Origin: Pelodera strongyloides
Lineage: Eukaryota > Nematoda > Chromadorea > Rhabditida > Rhabditidae
DNA: 64,000 nt
Direction: 5' to 3'
NCBI GenBank assembly: GCA_036852015.1
Contig: JAANDG010000179.1
Coordinates: forward strand, 1 to 64,000
The position numbers and the translations under genes are program-made. The notes below the pieces were generated by a model. It made no database searches and had not been told where the DNA came from. It saw nothing but the letters and a program-made list of their open reading frames with translations. This document shows, one piece after another, positions 32,525 through 46,097 of the stretch (position 1 is its first letter; every line of letters begins with the position of its first letter).

Positions 32525-35183
32525 CTAAACAAAATGGGTGTAAAAATAGCGCTGGACCTAGGGGAACAGATCCGTCTCTGTTGCAAAATCGTTGTTTTTG
32601 AAGTTTTGCTTTTCAATGAAGAGTTTCAACAGTTCGTGTACTTCTGTTTCTTTTTACTTTTATAAAACGAATGCTGCTTTTCTCTCTAAAAACTTGAGAT
32701 GGCGCTTGAAAGAAGTCAAAATCCCTGACCTTTAGTGCTACAAAGTACATTGTTATTCATAAATCGTAAAACTGTTACTTTTTATCCGTTGAGGTACACA
32801 GAGTGTTGCACGATCCCTGAGCCTGAGAGCATTTTCGCATTGTAGGTTACAAGGTTCTATTTGTGTTTCACACCAGTCAACCATATTAATAACCCATTGG
32901 AAATCTATGTCAAAATCGGCATGTAGTGCTCGTATTTATGATTTCAACTACTGGCGCCGGTATGTCGCCCGCGGGCTGCGCACTCGTCGCACGCACATAG
33001 GATAGACACCTGCCCTGTTAGACCAATTTCTGACATTCTACAACAATTAACGTGTCACAGAAGCGGACAGGCGAAAATGTTGAAACCTTTGTCTTTCCCC
33101 TCCCTCTCTGTTATTAAGAAATGGGACTTTAATTAAGAGGCTCCCTTGCACTAGCTTACATGGATATTTAAAGGGGGACCACCCCTTGTTTTGCTCTGAG
33201 GTGGTGGTAATTCTAATCTAAACAAACTTACCGTAGTTTAACCACGGGTTTATTTCCTCTCACTCTCTGTGAGGCAAGCTAACTCTTTAGAAGGCTGATT
33301 AGATACCACGATCGATTACTATGTATTAAAGAAATATTTTTTGTGGAATCGGGAACCAACTATGATGCCCTGTAATTTTTCTCTGTAGAATTTCATTCTG
33401 GCAATAGTGCTTCAAGCTTGGAATAAATTTATGGAAATCCAAGTTAATTCACAAATTAAAAGGTGTAGGGGTTATCGCAAGAGTCGCAGATGCGTTTATC
33501 CGCAGACATTAACGTAATTGCGGGTTTGCGCATTCGAGGCGATTACGTCGTATATCTATGCTTAAGTAGGTGTGTAAAGTATAAGTGAGCGCGTATTTGA
33601 TGCTAGTGCATAGCTAATTTATTCAGGAATAGTTCACATTTAATTAGACTTTGGCTAGTTTGTTTGAATAAATTTGCTCAAATTCTTTGCTCATTTACGG
33701 TATGTTCCAAGAAAATCCCACATAATTGGTTTAACTTAGTAATTACGGAAAATCCTGCGAAATTACCGTAGAATTAGCCATTTTTTTTAGAAGATTTAGC
33801 ATCATATTATGGGCGGGCGATATATGAAACGTTAGCAAAACGCTAGCGATCGAATACGCTTCAGTCAATAGTGTACGTTACGTTCCAATTTTTTGGCATG
33901 ACATGTGCCCATCAATTACTATTACACGATTTAACAGCTGTCAACTGTAAACTAGGTGCCCTATTAGACTTTTACCTAAACCCGAAATCCGTCGAGGTTG
34001 GCATTTGCATGTGCGGGAGCATCATTCCCTATATGCAAATTAGAGGTGTCGGGTGGGAATTAGCTTTCTGTGACCAAAGGAGCACTCAGCCTGGGGGATA
34101 ATATAATAATAATAAGGTTATTATTGGATCTGATGGAGAATGACGAAGCCATAGATAATAGTATAGAAGTACACAAGGACGATATTTGATGCTACACTTT
34201 TGGATACATGATAAGGAAGGGAATAGTTGTTTAGTAGCACAAACGCGTGGTAGAAAACAGCTGATTTGACATTTATTACGGACATAAAAATGGGTTGCGC
34301 AAGTTTTGTCAAATAAAAACCACTAATAATTGTAAGGGACTTGTATTTAAAGAGATATTTAGATAACATGTTTTTTTTGTGGAAGACAGGGATGACTTAT
34401 ATTAGTTAAAGATAAATGTGTTAAATTCAGACTGCATGCCACTGCTCATTCGACCCATTCAATTTCTATACTAAACCCTAATTTAGTTAAAATCCAAGCA
34501 TTCATTCAATTTGAAGGAAAGAAATTGTCATGAGGAAATTCTTTTCGGATTGCACTTCGTAAAGACTCAGGCTAATTTTTTGGATTGTTTGTCTTGTTCA
34601 CGGTATCCGATTCATTCGGTCTTTTTTATTGTTTCATCGGCCAGAAAACTCAAATGTTATACTTTTGCTGGGTCCTTCAGTCGCTATTGTTAGCGTTGTT
34701 TGTCTCAGAACGCAGAACCAATTGTACAATTATAATATTAAAATAATGTTCGGAACCTACTGCCTACGCTTATTAGTTAATGTTTTTTTGCGCAAATATA
34801 AACCCAATGTAAACTCCAACATTGTGGACAGTTTGACAAAGGGCCAATACAAATCACGTAATTTGACACGGGCATGATTCCTTTGTCCCTGCCTGATTTC
34901 CTTATGTTTTTAATGTGTTCTACCACTTCGATGTCTTCTGCTCCTCCCAAAGAGTATATTTACAATCAAGAACATTTATTACACTTTCAATAACGATTGC
35001 ATTCCTCCCCTCATTGCAAATTTGACAGTTGCTCCTTTGTGATAAATGTGTGCGTTCTTAAAGAAAAAGAAATTTTTCGTGAGACCGAAATCCGGGTGAG
35101 AAAAAAGTAGCAAATGCGGAATTGTTTGTTATTTCTTGGGAACTTGAAGAAATCAAATCATGCGGTACGTCATCGGCTAATTA
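32525..35183. other. No supported gene
   Basis: AT-rich sequence with short unsupported frames. A plus-oriented GGGGGATAATATAATAATAA motif at 34093-34115 resembles a retroelement tail. A minus frame at 34121-34369 is hydrophobic and lacks splice context. Confidence 0.4.
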
Positions 35184-35331
35184 TTAAAGTGGTATGGCAG
35201 GTGGTTTATTATGTGCAAATTTACTGACAGTATGAGACGAAAGGGTATTAGAGCATAGAAAATTTGCATAGAATATATACGTATGCCGCTGAAAAAATAT
35301 GTTTGAGAACAGCATGCCATACCGCTTTAGC
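35184..35331. mobile_element. MITE family A copy
   Basis: The left end TTAAAGTGGTATGGCAGGTG and right end AGCATGCCATACCGCTTTA form 147 bp of inverted-repeat element. One of the best-preserved copies. Confidence 0.8.
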
Positions 35332-35869
35332 ACTTTGAAGTAAAAAAAGACGAAATTTAAACATTGATGCTGTCTTCATGTTTTCAAAATGGTGTACATG
35401 TGGCCGCGCACCATTTTATGGGAGAACTTTCGAGTTTTTTTTATCTCTCAATATAGGGATCCGTCACTCGCACATGTGCTGCAATATTCGGCACCATTTT
35501 CAGTTGATGCGCCCACCAATTTCAAATATAAATGCACCATTTTTGAATATTTATTTTTGAATTCAGAGATCTAGTTTACTCGCACAGTCAGTTTTTTTTC
35601 TCTAAGGGATTTGTTAGTTTTGTGTGAATGCTAAACATATATATATATAAATTTATTCCATCTTACACCAAAAAATGTCACAAGGCCTGCTATTTTGTAA
35701 TATTTACGGAAAAACGAGTAAAACAATAGGCCAAGATGAAGAAAGAAACCCCTATATATTGTGCAAAGTTGAGATTAAAATGTTTGAAGGAATTATATAT
35801 TAGAAGGGAGCCACATTTAAAGTTATGCATAGTTATATGTTATAGGTATAGTTATAGTCAGCCCGTATT

Positions 35870-36006
35870 CTCGGGTCGATGGTAACGTTCCGTTTGGGAA
35901 ATCCTTTGTATGCAAATTTCTCGACCATCTAGACTAGCTGGAGGAAAAATTTGAATACGAATGAGCTCCCAAACGGAACATTCCCGTCGACCCGAGAATA
36001 CGGGCT
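35870..36006. mobile_element. Short MITE with 20-bp perfect terminal repeats
   Basis: AGCCCGTATTCTCGGGTCGA at the left is the exact reverse complement of the right end. Further pairing (TTCCGTTTGGGA and TCCCAAACGGAA) extends the arms to about 40 bp of the 137-bp element. A family distinct from A-D; only this copy is in the window. Confidence 0.9.
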
Positions 36007-38821
36007 AATATCTTTAATCGTTACCATTTATTGTCAAAACTAAAGCCCACTATCACTGTCAGTTTTGGTTCATTGTCACTAAAATATGGTTCCTCTTCTC
36101 GAAAGGCAACAAATTTCAGTGCATTTTCTATCAGTTTGACCATAGAAAATGGCAATTTCCCATCGCAATTCACATCAAACTTTTCTTTTTTCAAGCAACT
36201 CATCAAAAATTGAGTGCTCATAAAAACGGGGTGTTCTGAGGTTTTCTTTGTCTGTTTGTTTATGTATGTATGTTATTGGGAATAAAATAATAAGAGAAAG
36301 GGAACTCGGGCAGAAGTCTAATCTTTGAACAATTTAAATTTGTAAGAGTTTTAGATAAAAGCTAACTTCACCGATGAGGAGCTCTTCCTGAACTTTAGTT
36401 GAAACTTACGGTAGTGTCTGGGAACTCGTAGGCTCTGCCCGATGTGGCACGTTTTGAGAACCGTACATAGTACATACCTCGGGGTGGACTAGTGCTATCT
36501 ATTGTCACAAGTACTTTCACAAAGGCGCTCTGATTATTGTTTTCAAACGAAAATAATCACAGGCTCTAAGCCTAGTTTAGTTGAAACTGGTAGATACACC
36601 GTGAGGTGGATGTTAGACGCTCTTCAGAGAATGTCTACGAAGAAGATTCGCAGATTAAGTAACTGGAAGAAAGTGTGTAAGCTCGGAGAGATCAGACACT
36701 GTTCTCGGCTAGTCAAATGATCGGATTCGCATATAGCACATGTTGCCAGTTTTTGTTCGCAACGACCACACATTTTAACATTTAAAAGGCCAAAGTGAAC
36801 CGCTTGGAAAGTGGTGTTTTTGAGGGAGAATATATGAGTTTGAGAGGCAAGATTTAACACACATGTTGAAATTAGTTTCATGTGAATATTCTAACGGCCC
36901 TAAACCTGAGCCTAGCCTAAGCCTAGGCCGAACTCTAAAACTGAATCTGATCCTGAGCCCGAGCCTAAAACTCACCGAACACTGACCCTGACCGCTGCTG
37001 ACCATAACGCGAATCCGAAAAATAAGATTTATTTATAAGTCTGACAAGTGACACTACCCATATGTTCCCAGGTCTGACACGTGACACTACCCATCTGTTC
37101 ATGTATACGAATCTTCCTAGACATAGTTGTGCACTGTTAATGGATAAGCGAATAGCTATCTGCTCAACACCCGGCTACTAATCTTCTCTGACTATTGCCC
37201 TGCTGTTTTTGTATATCTCCCCGGCAAGCACTTTGCCCACTTCACGGTGATTTTTGCCTGTTCAATGAATTAACATTCTCTATTCTCTACCACCACCGAC
37301 CACCGGAGTCCCTTTTTGTTTGGAGATACAAAAACCACTTTACAACAACAAAAATCTTTTGAAAAGTCGAGGGCGATAGGATAGTGCGAATTGTGATGGA
37401 ACTACACGTCAAGATTGTTTGTTTCAGCATTTCGAGCGTAACGCTAATGGCCACAACTAAACAAATAAAAAAACTTTGTTGATTTGCATAATAATAATTT
37501 TCGCCTCGTCCACGGCAAAAGCTGGACTTTGTTTTTGTCGCTGCGACTTCAGCTTACGGTAATATGGTAATTACATTTATTCAGTGATTATTGTCCTGCG
37601 TTTTGGTTAGTCTTAATCGCTCTTATTTTGTCGGTTATCCCACACATGTTTCGTTTCGAAATTCCGAACTTGTTTTCAATTCAGCGAAAAACATTGGTTT
37701 ACCGTGGGAACATTTTACTTCAAAAAATGAAATTGAACTGATTATATGTAGAGGATGAAAAAACTTATTTTAACACTTGGTTCAACTCATCGAAACATTT
37801 CGTAAATTGTTTAGAACTTATTTTTTGAAACATAGTTTTTGTTCAGCCCAGCTGTAGCTATTCAGTAGCTTCGGTGTTCTTTCGCTCTTTAGTTAGCCAA
37901 GGTCCCAACGAGTTCCATGTATTCAAATTCACACTCAAAGTTCCAATAAAGATTCAATTTTGCAGTTATTTTCAAGTTAAATTTATACTGTGGGTTTAAC
38001 ACTAATACATTGATTGGTGAATTTATCTTTGCATCTATTAGGTTATCAGGCTCCACAGTTTACATAGCACTTTTCGACGTAACGTGGTTGAACCCTTATT
38101 TGTAGCTTATGGCTATATATGGCTGTGGCCGCATGAAAGTTATTCTTTTCATAATCAATGGTGACATTTCTGCTCAAGTTTCTCATGAGAGCTTCAAATT
38201 GAAAGGGTCGCTCTTCTAAAAGCTTCTTTATAAACTTCTAGCCTAAGGGCATTTTATTAGTTCACTTTGTTCGCTGGTCGAAAATTTGATTTTGCCGCCT
38301 CTTCCAGGCCAACTTTTTTTTTGCCTAGGCAACGAACTACGGTAGGTAGACGATGAGAGTTTTTATTTATGACATTTGATTTACAGTACGGCTGGAGTTA
38401 ACTGCTAGTTACCTTTTTTGTAATACGGTATTGTGCAAGATTTTTAATCATGGAATATTATGGTAAGGTACCTTGTAAGGTGCCAATTTTGCTATCACCC
38501 CAAGGGTTTAAGCAAGCTTGTTTTATTTTCTTTATCAGCTCCGCGGATCCCTCATATTACGTAGTCGTTTATTGTATGTCCAGAAACCGCTCATCCATTT
38601 AGTAATGTCTACATACCAACTTTCTTTGTTGTATATTCTTTTACTATTACTAGGTGGTCAGTCCACTTTTTGAAATCACAAATATCCCCCCTTCACAATG
38701 TCTTGTACATATACACATACACCGTTTACTAGCGCTTTTATACAAATAACTTGTTTTGTAAGTTTTTGTGAGAGAGAGGGAAAGATAGATAGCGAGATAT
38801 GAGAGAATGTGAGAGATAGAG

Positions 38822-38822
<1 letters not shown>
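36007..38822. other. No supported gene; degenerate repeats
   Basis: A minus-strand frame (36624-36881) includes CGRCEQKLATCAIC, two CxxC pairs like a small zinc ribbon, and an opposite plus frame (36502-36720) is also open. Neither has convincing splice context. A degenerate GAGCCTAA array lies at 36891-36975, and the rest is AT-rich unique sequence. Confidence 0.35.
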
Positions 38823-38826
<4 letters not shown>

Positions 38827-38860
<34 letters not shown>

Positions 38861-38996
38861 TATATAAAGAAAGAGAGATGGTAGACATTTACATTACTAG
38901 GTAACTAGACGGATCCCGGTTTGTATCCTTAGCGTTGTATCCCGATCGTTAGAATGCATTTACCAATGTGATGTTACCGGTTCAACTATTAGACAG

Positions 38997-39066
<70 letters not shown>
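38827..39066. repeat. Two pure (GA)n microsatellites
   Basis: About 33 bp of GA at 38827-38859 and about 64 bp at 39003-39066, separated by unique sequence. The frames read through them (ERERER, SLSLSL) are not genes. Confidence 0.95.
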
Positions 39067-39069
<3 letters not shown>

Positions 39070-39099
39070 GAGATAAGAGTTGAATCACGTTATACAGCT

Positions 39100-41811
39100 A
39101 AAAGTTGCAGAGGAGGAGCTAAACTGTTAAGAAATTCCAAAGAAAATCAATTGAACGAGCTTAAGTTGCATGGGTATTCTTAGAGTATTACGAGGCAGAC
39201 TAGATTCCTTCTGTAACGACAAACAACTGCAAACTTCTTGAATATAGCAACCTAAAGACACATTAACTGACAACAAATACTAACTCACATATATTCTTCA
39301 ATGCGAAAGGTGGGTAGTTTTTTGATCCCACCATACTTCTACCATAGTGCAGTTCAACTAGGCGTATTACAAACGTAAAAGATTTACATCGAATTGGCGC
39401 ACTTCCTACATCACACTGGGAAACTGATTTCCAAACTTTCAAGCTCGCAATTAGTTTGAGATCTTCTTGTATTCTGATTGTGAGTGTGAGCTTTCTTGGG
39501 TAATTGAAAGTTCATACTCAACCTCCCGTATGTCATTTTTCAGTGGTACATAATTTGGCTACTTTAGCCTCCACGCAGGAGCTTCAGTTTCATAATCAGC
39601 CTAGTGCAGTGTTACGTATCTGAACACTTGTACGTCTACATGTATAACTCGGGTTTTACAAGCTGTCTTTCATGTTCATGTTCATGTTCATGTCTCTTTA
39701 TCACTCCAAGGTATCACCTTCTTATTTATGTTGAGGTCAATTCAAGGTACACCATTCTTATTTATATTGAGTATCTGAGTATTCACTCTAATTGTAATTG
39801 TCTAAATGAATTTCTATGATTCCCCGTCCACAATTCCAGCAAACCTTCTCCAGTATAGCTTCCAATGTGGTTGATTCTATCTGGTTTAGAGTGCTCATCC
39901 TCGCCGCTCTTCTTTCTTCACTAAATAAATCCTCCAGATATCTTTTCGATTGTCCGCTTTTGCGTGTGTTTGTGATGCAGAATCGTTCCTATCCTGATGC
40001 AGATCCCTTGCTTTATCAAACCTTTTTTTGCGCCACAAGACCACCACTTTAATGCAAACTACGCTCTATTGTCCTTTGTGTAATCCTTTACTAGTTTTGA
40101 CATATTTATAGATCTCAGCGATAGTATAGTTTAGCCGTAAGTTTTGAAACGTAACGTAAGTTGCTTTCTATTGTTTAAGTTTCTGGCCTTCATTTGAGGA
40201 TTAAACTGGCTATGAAATGAATGACCAACATAATGACGAGTATTAAAAGCTGTCCATACTTCTTACTGTATTTATCCAGCCAATAGTAAACATGCATCAA
40301 TACAAAAAAGTTTCTCGATCAAGTTTTTTACTATTAATTATCACGTACCAATTAATACACATTTTCATTGAGTTACACACCACTGCTTTCTCTCATTGGC
40401 TAGCTAACTTGGATTCAGTCGAAAAAAGTGAAACATATTCTCACTTCTGCCACACGTTTGTTGGCAGCCAATTGGCGCTCTCTTGAGTGCGCGCCGGGGG
40501 AAACACTCAACGGAAATTCCGTCAAAAACGCGCTTGCACTTGGGCGGGAAGCAATCGTAATTTTTAACCGAGCTATGCGAGGTTTCTGATCGAGATACTT
40601 TTTTGTATAGATGTGTGTTTGCTCTCAGTGTAATTTAGTTGTTTAAGTAAGTTTCAAGGAAAATTTAGCTTTATCTTTAGACTACGGTAGACCTCATTTT
40701 TGGTGTCTGATACTGATTGTTTGAACTTGTGCTTATGGGTTGTTTATTAGAGGCACTGGCTCTGGGGCTTTATTGTATTTTATTACTTGTTTCCTACATC
40801 TTCATAGTAATTCTTTGGATGTTCAAGAGTTCAAGCATTATAAAAATTACAAAATTGGAGCTTATATCGCGCAGCACAGTCACCTCTCTGTATGTTTTTT
40901 TTATTTCAATTCACCCTTCTGAAGACTTCTGATTGTATATCATAATAGTCATTCAAAACCTCAGATGTGATCTTTTGTAAACGTACCCGGTCTCCGGCGC
41001 GCTCGGAGTGCTTATCTCTGAGAGTGTTACGCAGAAAAAAGGAAAGCGGAAGATGGTTCTATTTTGGGATTCTGATGATGATAGAGTGATGCGATAATGT
41101 CTGTTCTCTTCGTTATGGAAGTATTTGGAACTTTATATTCAAATTACCTGAAAATGAAAATCTAGTTTCTAGACCCACGTTCAGAAGTAGCACTTTTTGG
41201 AATCAGTATAAAGCGCGACAGTGTATTATCACAGGCAAAAGAAAACTATGAAAACGATCTCGACGAGCTAACTCAATTATGAGTAATACACGGAAACGAG
41301 ACAGCAAAGGTCCCATTATGACCCACTTAATAATGCCCAATAGATGCTCCCGATGATATGGATATTTCCAAAACTTTCCAACCTTATTTGGGATGATCTG
41401 ATCATTTTCCTCCCACTTCACTTTCGTTTGTTTGTCCCGAGTGCGGGAGACCTTCCCCATTTTTTTGTTTCTTTATCTTCATCTAAAGGCCCATTTTCGG
41501 GAAAAAAAGAACTGCACAGAAACAAAAACCGCAAACAAACAAATAAATGGTTGGTGGTCCAAAAGCACAGCGAATAGTTTTATTTATCATTATCGTCTTT
41601 TAATTTTTGAAAATATTAGGAAGGTGGTTTTGGTTTTTAACTATGATTACAGTTTTTTTAGAAGGCTGGCTTAACTTCAGACTGTAAGAAATTATCATAT
41701 AATTAACGGATTGAAAATTTAGTGAAGATTAATTAAAATAATGGCCCTGAGGCCTGATTATGATCTGCTATTCTTCTAATGCCTTTTCCTCTTTTCTTAT
41801 TAATTGGCTGC
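39100..41811. other. No supported gene
   Basis: AT-rich sequence with only short frames. The TGTTCATGTTCATGTTCATG triplet tandem near 39675 is a minor simple repeat. A GC-rich patch (GCGCGCCGGGGGAAAC, 40488-40503) has no associated ORF. Confidence 0.4.
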
Positions 41812-41912
41812 TTTAAAGCGGTACTGTACGTATTTTGTAAAAAGTAAACTGCACAGAAAATTGTCTGTCATAAAGAATAATTAAAAAAAAACACTTGTCA
41901 TACCGCTTTAAA
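41812..41912. mobile_element. MITE family A, short copy
   Basis: TTTAAAGCGGTACTGTACGT and TTGTCATACCGCTTTAAA bound 100 bp. A lone related end (TTTTAAAGCGGTATAACATC) occurs at 42567. Confidence 0.75.
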
Positions 41913-43117
41913 ATCGAAAACAGACTTCCTTTTCCCTAATAATACAGTGCTCTGCCATAGGTGAGTCCTCCATACAGTCACTCTCTAAAGGGGGTGCCTT
42001 TGAGCTCTCAACAAGCTTTCTCCCTAGCTGCCTCACTTAGAGTCACAAATTTGCCCCTTTCGATTTCTATTTTCTGGCAGAAAGTTCATTGTTATAATAA
42101 ATATGTATATTACTCTATGCAATCTACCAAGTTGATCATGCTGTCTTGCTTTGCAACATCGTTGCCGCGGAATCTGTTGGTATACGGGGGCGCAGTTTAT
42201 ATTTAATCTGCCAAGACTATTCTAGTACCGTTTCTTGTTGCTGCTTTTGTAGGAGATCCATTTAATGAGTTTTATCACTTCCCCTCGTTTTATGGAAAAT
42301 ATACTGCAACTTTTGTAAGTCGACGTTAGTCGACGTTAGTCAACTGATGTCTATATCCATGTCTACAGTCCATATCGCATACCCTATCGAGTTATGCACA
42401 CCTCAAAAGTTCGATTATCCTGCTACCTTTTATCTAGTTATTCAATACGTTGTATCCAATAAACTAACTAATTTATACTTATTATCCGTATTTCAGGTAA
42501 ACAATTGGACGTCGCAGAACGTATCACTTGCACATCTTCAATTACAACAAGTGAGCGTTGCATTATTTTAAAGCGGTATAACATCCATCTTTGAAAATAG
42601 AATAGATTTTTAGAAACTGTTGCCGTTATTTCTCTAGGGTGAAAACAAATCAATTACTGATTGTGTGTGCTAAACATTAACAGTAAATATGTATGAGCTA
42701 TGATCCTATAGTGGGTAAGGTTCATAAACCGTAAATTGTGTCCCTAAATGACTCGAGTGAAGTTTACAGCTTCCACATTGAACATTTTCTACAGAGGCTG
42801 ATAGTTTAAATTTAGTTTATGTTTATTCACATACAATTTAATTTTGCTTCTGACCAAAGCTGCCAACCTGATGTTGTAATTGACACAAGATAAAATTTTA
42901 TCGAAATATGTATATCGCGCAAGTTTTGTAAAATTATGTCCTACAAAATTATGCTGCTCAACCTTTTGCACAAATCTTCACATCCCTCGATTGGTTGTCA
43001 TTTTTGAAGCCGAGTTCGATTGAGGCTAGCTAATTCGGGCAGACTCACTCAAATGAAGGCTTCTTCTCCCTTTTAGTCCTAGAACTACCTCTTTTGCTAT
43101 TTTGAGGGTGAAAGTAG

Positions 43118-43182
43118 GAGAGAGAGAGAGAGGATGAGGAAGAGGAAGAGAGAAAGAAAGAGAGAGAGAGGGGAGAGAAAGC
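43118..43182. repeat. GA-rich microsatellite
   Basis: Interrupted (GA)n and (GAAA)n tract. Non-coding. Confidence 0.85.
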
Positions 43183-45614
43183 TTGAGTGTATATGTTTAA
43201 TGCCAAAAGCTCTCCCCTCACTTTTTGCCACTTTCACTGTATCCACTTTGAGTCTGGATTCAGCCTTTCTCTTACCGGGGCAAGCCTTTCAAGCCTGTAA
43301 CATTCGCTTGGAATAAATGGACTAAAAACCGCACTCTCAACTTGGGGGAAAACCCGAATACATATAGAACCTTATTGACTATTAAACGGAACGCATTTAG
43401 TACATAAATCATGTGAGTGTTCTTTCTACGGGAGATTTAGGGTTTGTACTACATTGCTTAGTTCCTCGTTGTTTTGCATATTTCACAGTCACTTAGTTTT
43501 AGTAGTTTTAGGTTGGTAGCATAGTTCAGATTTTTAAGATTCAGCATTCAGCCTCTTCAATATAAAATAAAAGGGGATGATTTTGGTTTACCAGAATTAT
43601 GGTATTCCGGAACTGCAGAACCGGCATAATATACTAGGTCTTTCGGTTGGTAAAAAGGAAATTTCGAGTAATTTATGTGTACAAATATGTTACTTCCTTA
43701 CTTGACCATAGAACTAGTGTTGGTAGCAAAGATTGCATTTCTGTGTCTAATTGTCTAATTGCTATGATTTCTACCGTCTACGTTACAGTATCTGTTTCTT
43801 TGCATGTGTGTGTGTTCTTTCTATTCGACAAAACGTTTTAGTGATCTAGTTTCCAGAACTCATAACATAATATAATTCGGTTGTCTTTACGACTCCAGCC
43901 ACTGCAGTAGGCAACGCCATTGGCTAAGTGCCTAAAGAACGGCTAAATGATCATATGTTTATGTATTTCCACAAAGCAAGAAAACGCTTGGAAACTCTCA
44001 CAAAACGATATAGTGTTTAGGGGAGAAAGGCGAGGGTTTCCCATCTTGTGAAACATTTTTTTACTAACATATTTTAGTTGTTACTATAATACGCAGGAGG
44101 TGTCTATAGTAGTAGGAAGTAGTGGCTCTCGTAGACTCTGATTACAATTTTTTATTAGATATAGGCTTACTGTACATCGCCAGTGTTTGCTAATGAGTAA
44201 GTAAAAATGTAACACAAAAGCTGGAAACCCTCGTCGCTCTCTCCTAAACACTATGACTATATGTATCTCATTGTGAGTTTCCTTTTACCTAGTGCTCTGT
44301 ATTCCATGAATTTGTAATTTGGGTAGTTCCCTCACTATCCTACTGTATTCTAAAATACACTCGAATTTTCACTTTTCTCCATATGTGTGCCAAAAATTTC
44401 CTCTTTGTCTAATCTATACTATTTCAAAAACTTGTCAGCTTTTTGTTTGCAATTTCTAGTTTTTTTTGCGGTCGCTTCAAAATTGCTTATCGCATTTTCG
44501 AACCGTTCCCTCCTAGATTATATAGCTCGAAAGAAGAAAGAATTTTGGATTTTGCGGGTGAACGTTTTTACGTGTGTTGTGGAAGGCAAAGAATGGAGAA
44601 AAGGAAAAAAAATTAATGGCACAAAGTTGATCTCTAAACTATAGCTGTAGCACGTGGTTTACAAATTATGCAATTTTTGCTGCGCTTGCCTTTTTTGGGT
44701 TAGCTTAAATTGTTAGATGCCATTGAAAGGACATACTGTATGAATTCTCATACCCACTGTTCTGTAAACTACCTGACTTCGCAGCACGTATTACCTTACC
44801 GGTATAAGTGCAATCCTACAGTTACTGTTGCTTAGCGGCGCTAACGTTCCCTAAAGCCTAGAGTCAGCGTGCCATCTCCAGCCCCTAACTTCCCTTTCCC
44901 CATAAGGCATCATCCTTTATTCATTTCAGTTCATTCACTGCTTTTCCCTCTTGCTTTGCCCGGTTTCTGTTCATTTAGCTGTTTGCCGTTCCAAATGTTT
45001 TCGAGTTTTTTTCTTGTGATTCTTTTTGAAGTTACGAATTTTGCTTTCGTTCGAAACGTTTATTGTATGAGGACTTACACTTACAGTATGAAGTACGCAC
45101 GCTTTAGCGTATGTAGTAGTTGTGCTTACTCTATGTAGACTTAGGACTTGTATGTTGCGTAAAACGCTTACTGTAAGACCTATAGACTTGCGAATTAGGA
45201 GGAATCTTTCCTGACTGCTAATTATTCTAGTGGTACCATTAATAATCCTTAGCAGATCTGGGTGGTCTTCGTTCGACTTTCGAAAGTTTATTTCCTTCGC
45301 AAAAACACTCTCAACCGACTAAAAAGTGCGAGTAAACAGTGAAGCGTGCAGTTCTTTCTCGACATTTGCTCAAATCAGTTTGTTTGGCTTTGTTTACATT
45401 TTAAATCGACAGTTTGACTTACTCATTGGTGAACACCATTGTTAATCCTTAGAAAAAATACCTTGTATCTTACATCTTAGGCACCTAATGACTAATAATT
45501 ACATTTGTTTTGACGAAGTACAGGTACCCTACGCTTGGTTCTGGTTTTCTGTGGAACACACGCAGAGCCAAACAGATTTGTTGAGTATTTTATAGGCTAA
45601 TTTGTGAGGTTCGG

Positions 45615-45711
45615 TCTCTCTCTCACTATCTCTCTTCCTCTCTTCCTCTCTCTTTCTCTCTCTTTCTCTCTCTCTCCTCCTCTCTCTATCTCTCACCTCT
45701 GTATTCTCTCT
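45615..45711. repeat. (CT)n-rich microsatellite
   Basis: About 100 bp of CTCTCTTTCT-type repeat. A GA-rich stretch of the opposite sense follows at 45741-45795. Confidence 0.9.
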
Positions 45712-46036
45712 CTGCAAAATACTGTGAAGTTTGCAGTTTTAGAGAGAGGTTGCAGGAGAGAGACAGAGGGGGAGAGTTATAGAGCGAGAGACAGGGAATC
45801 CAATGAAACAAGTTCTGTGGTGTCCCCTTTGGCGCTCGTGTATCTATATCAAACAAGCATCCCTCGGCTTCTCGGCTATATTTATCAACATTTCGGTGTT
45901 TTCATATTTTTTTTTCAATTCGTCCAATGTTACTTCTTCTGACAACTTCTGTTGATTCTCCGTAGAATATTCCGGACTCCGGACACTCTACTGACTCAAC
46001 ACTTGTGGCCTATGCAGACTAATACTGTTAGCGTTT

Positions 46037-46097
46037 ATAATAATAATAATAATAATAATTTATTGACACATTATATATAATATAAGTGTGCATCAAA
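46037..46097 (-). mobile_element. Retroelement 3' tail with (AAT)n
   Basis: On the minus strand: TTGATGCACACTTATATT, then TGTCAATAAATTATTATT and further ATT units. The TTGATGCACAC end matches the copies at 6745, 11037 and 30653. Confidence 0.55.
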
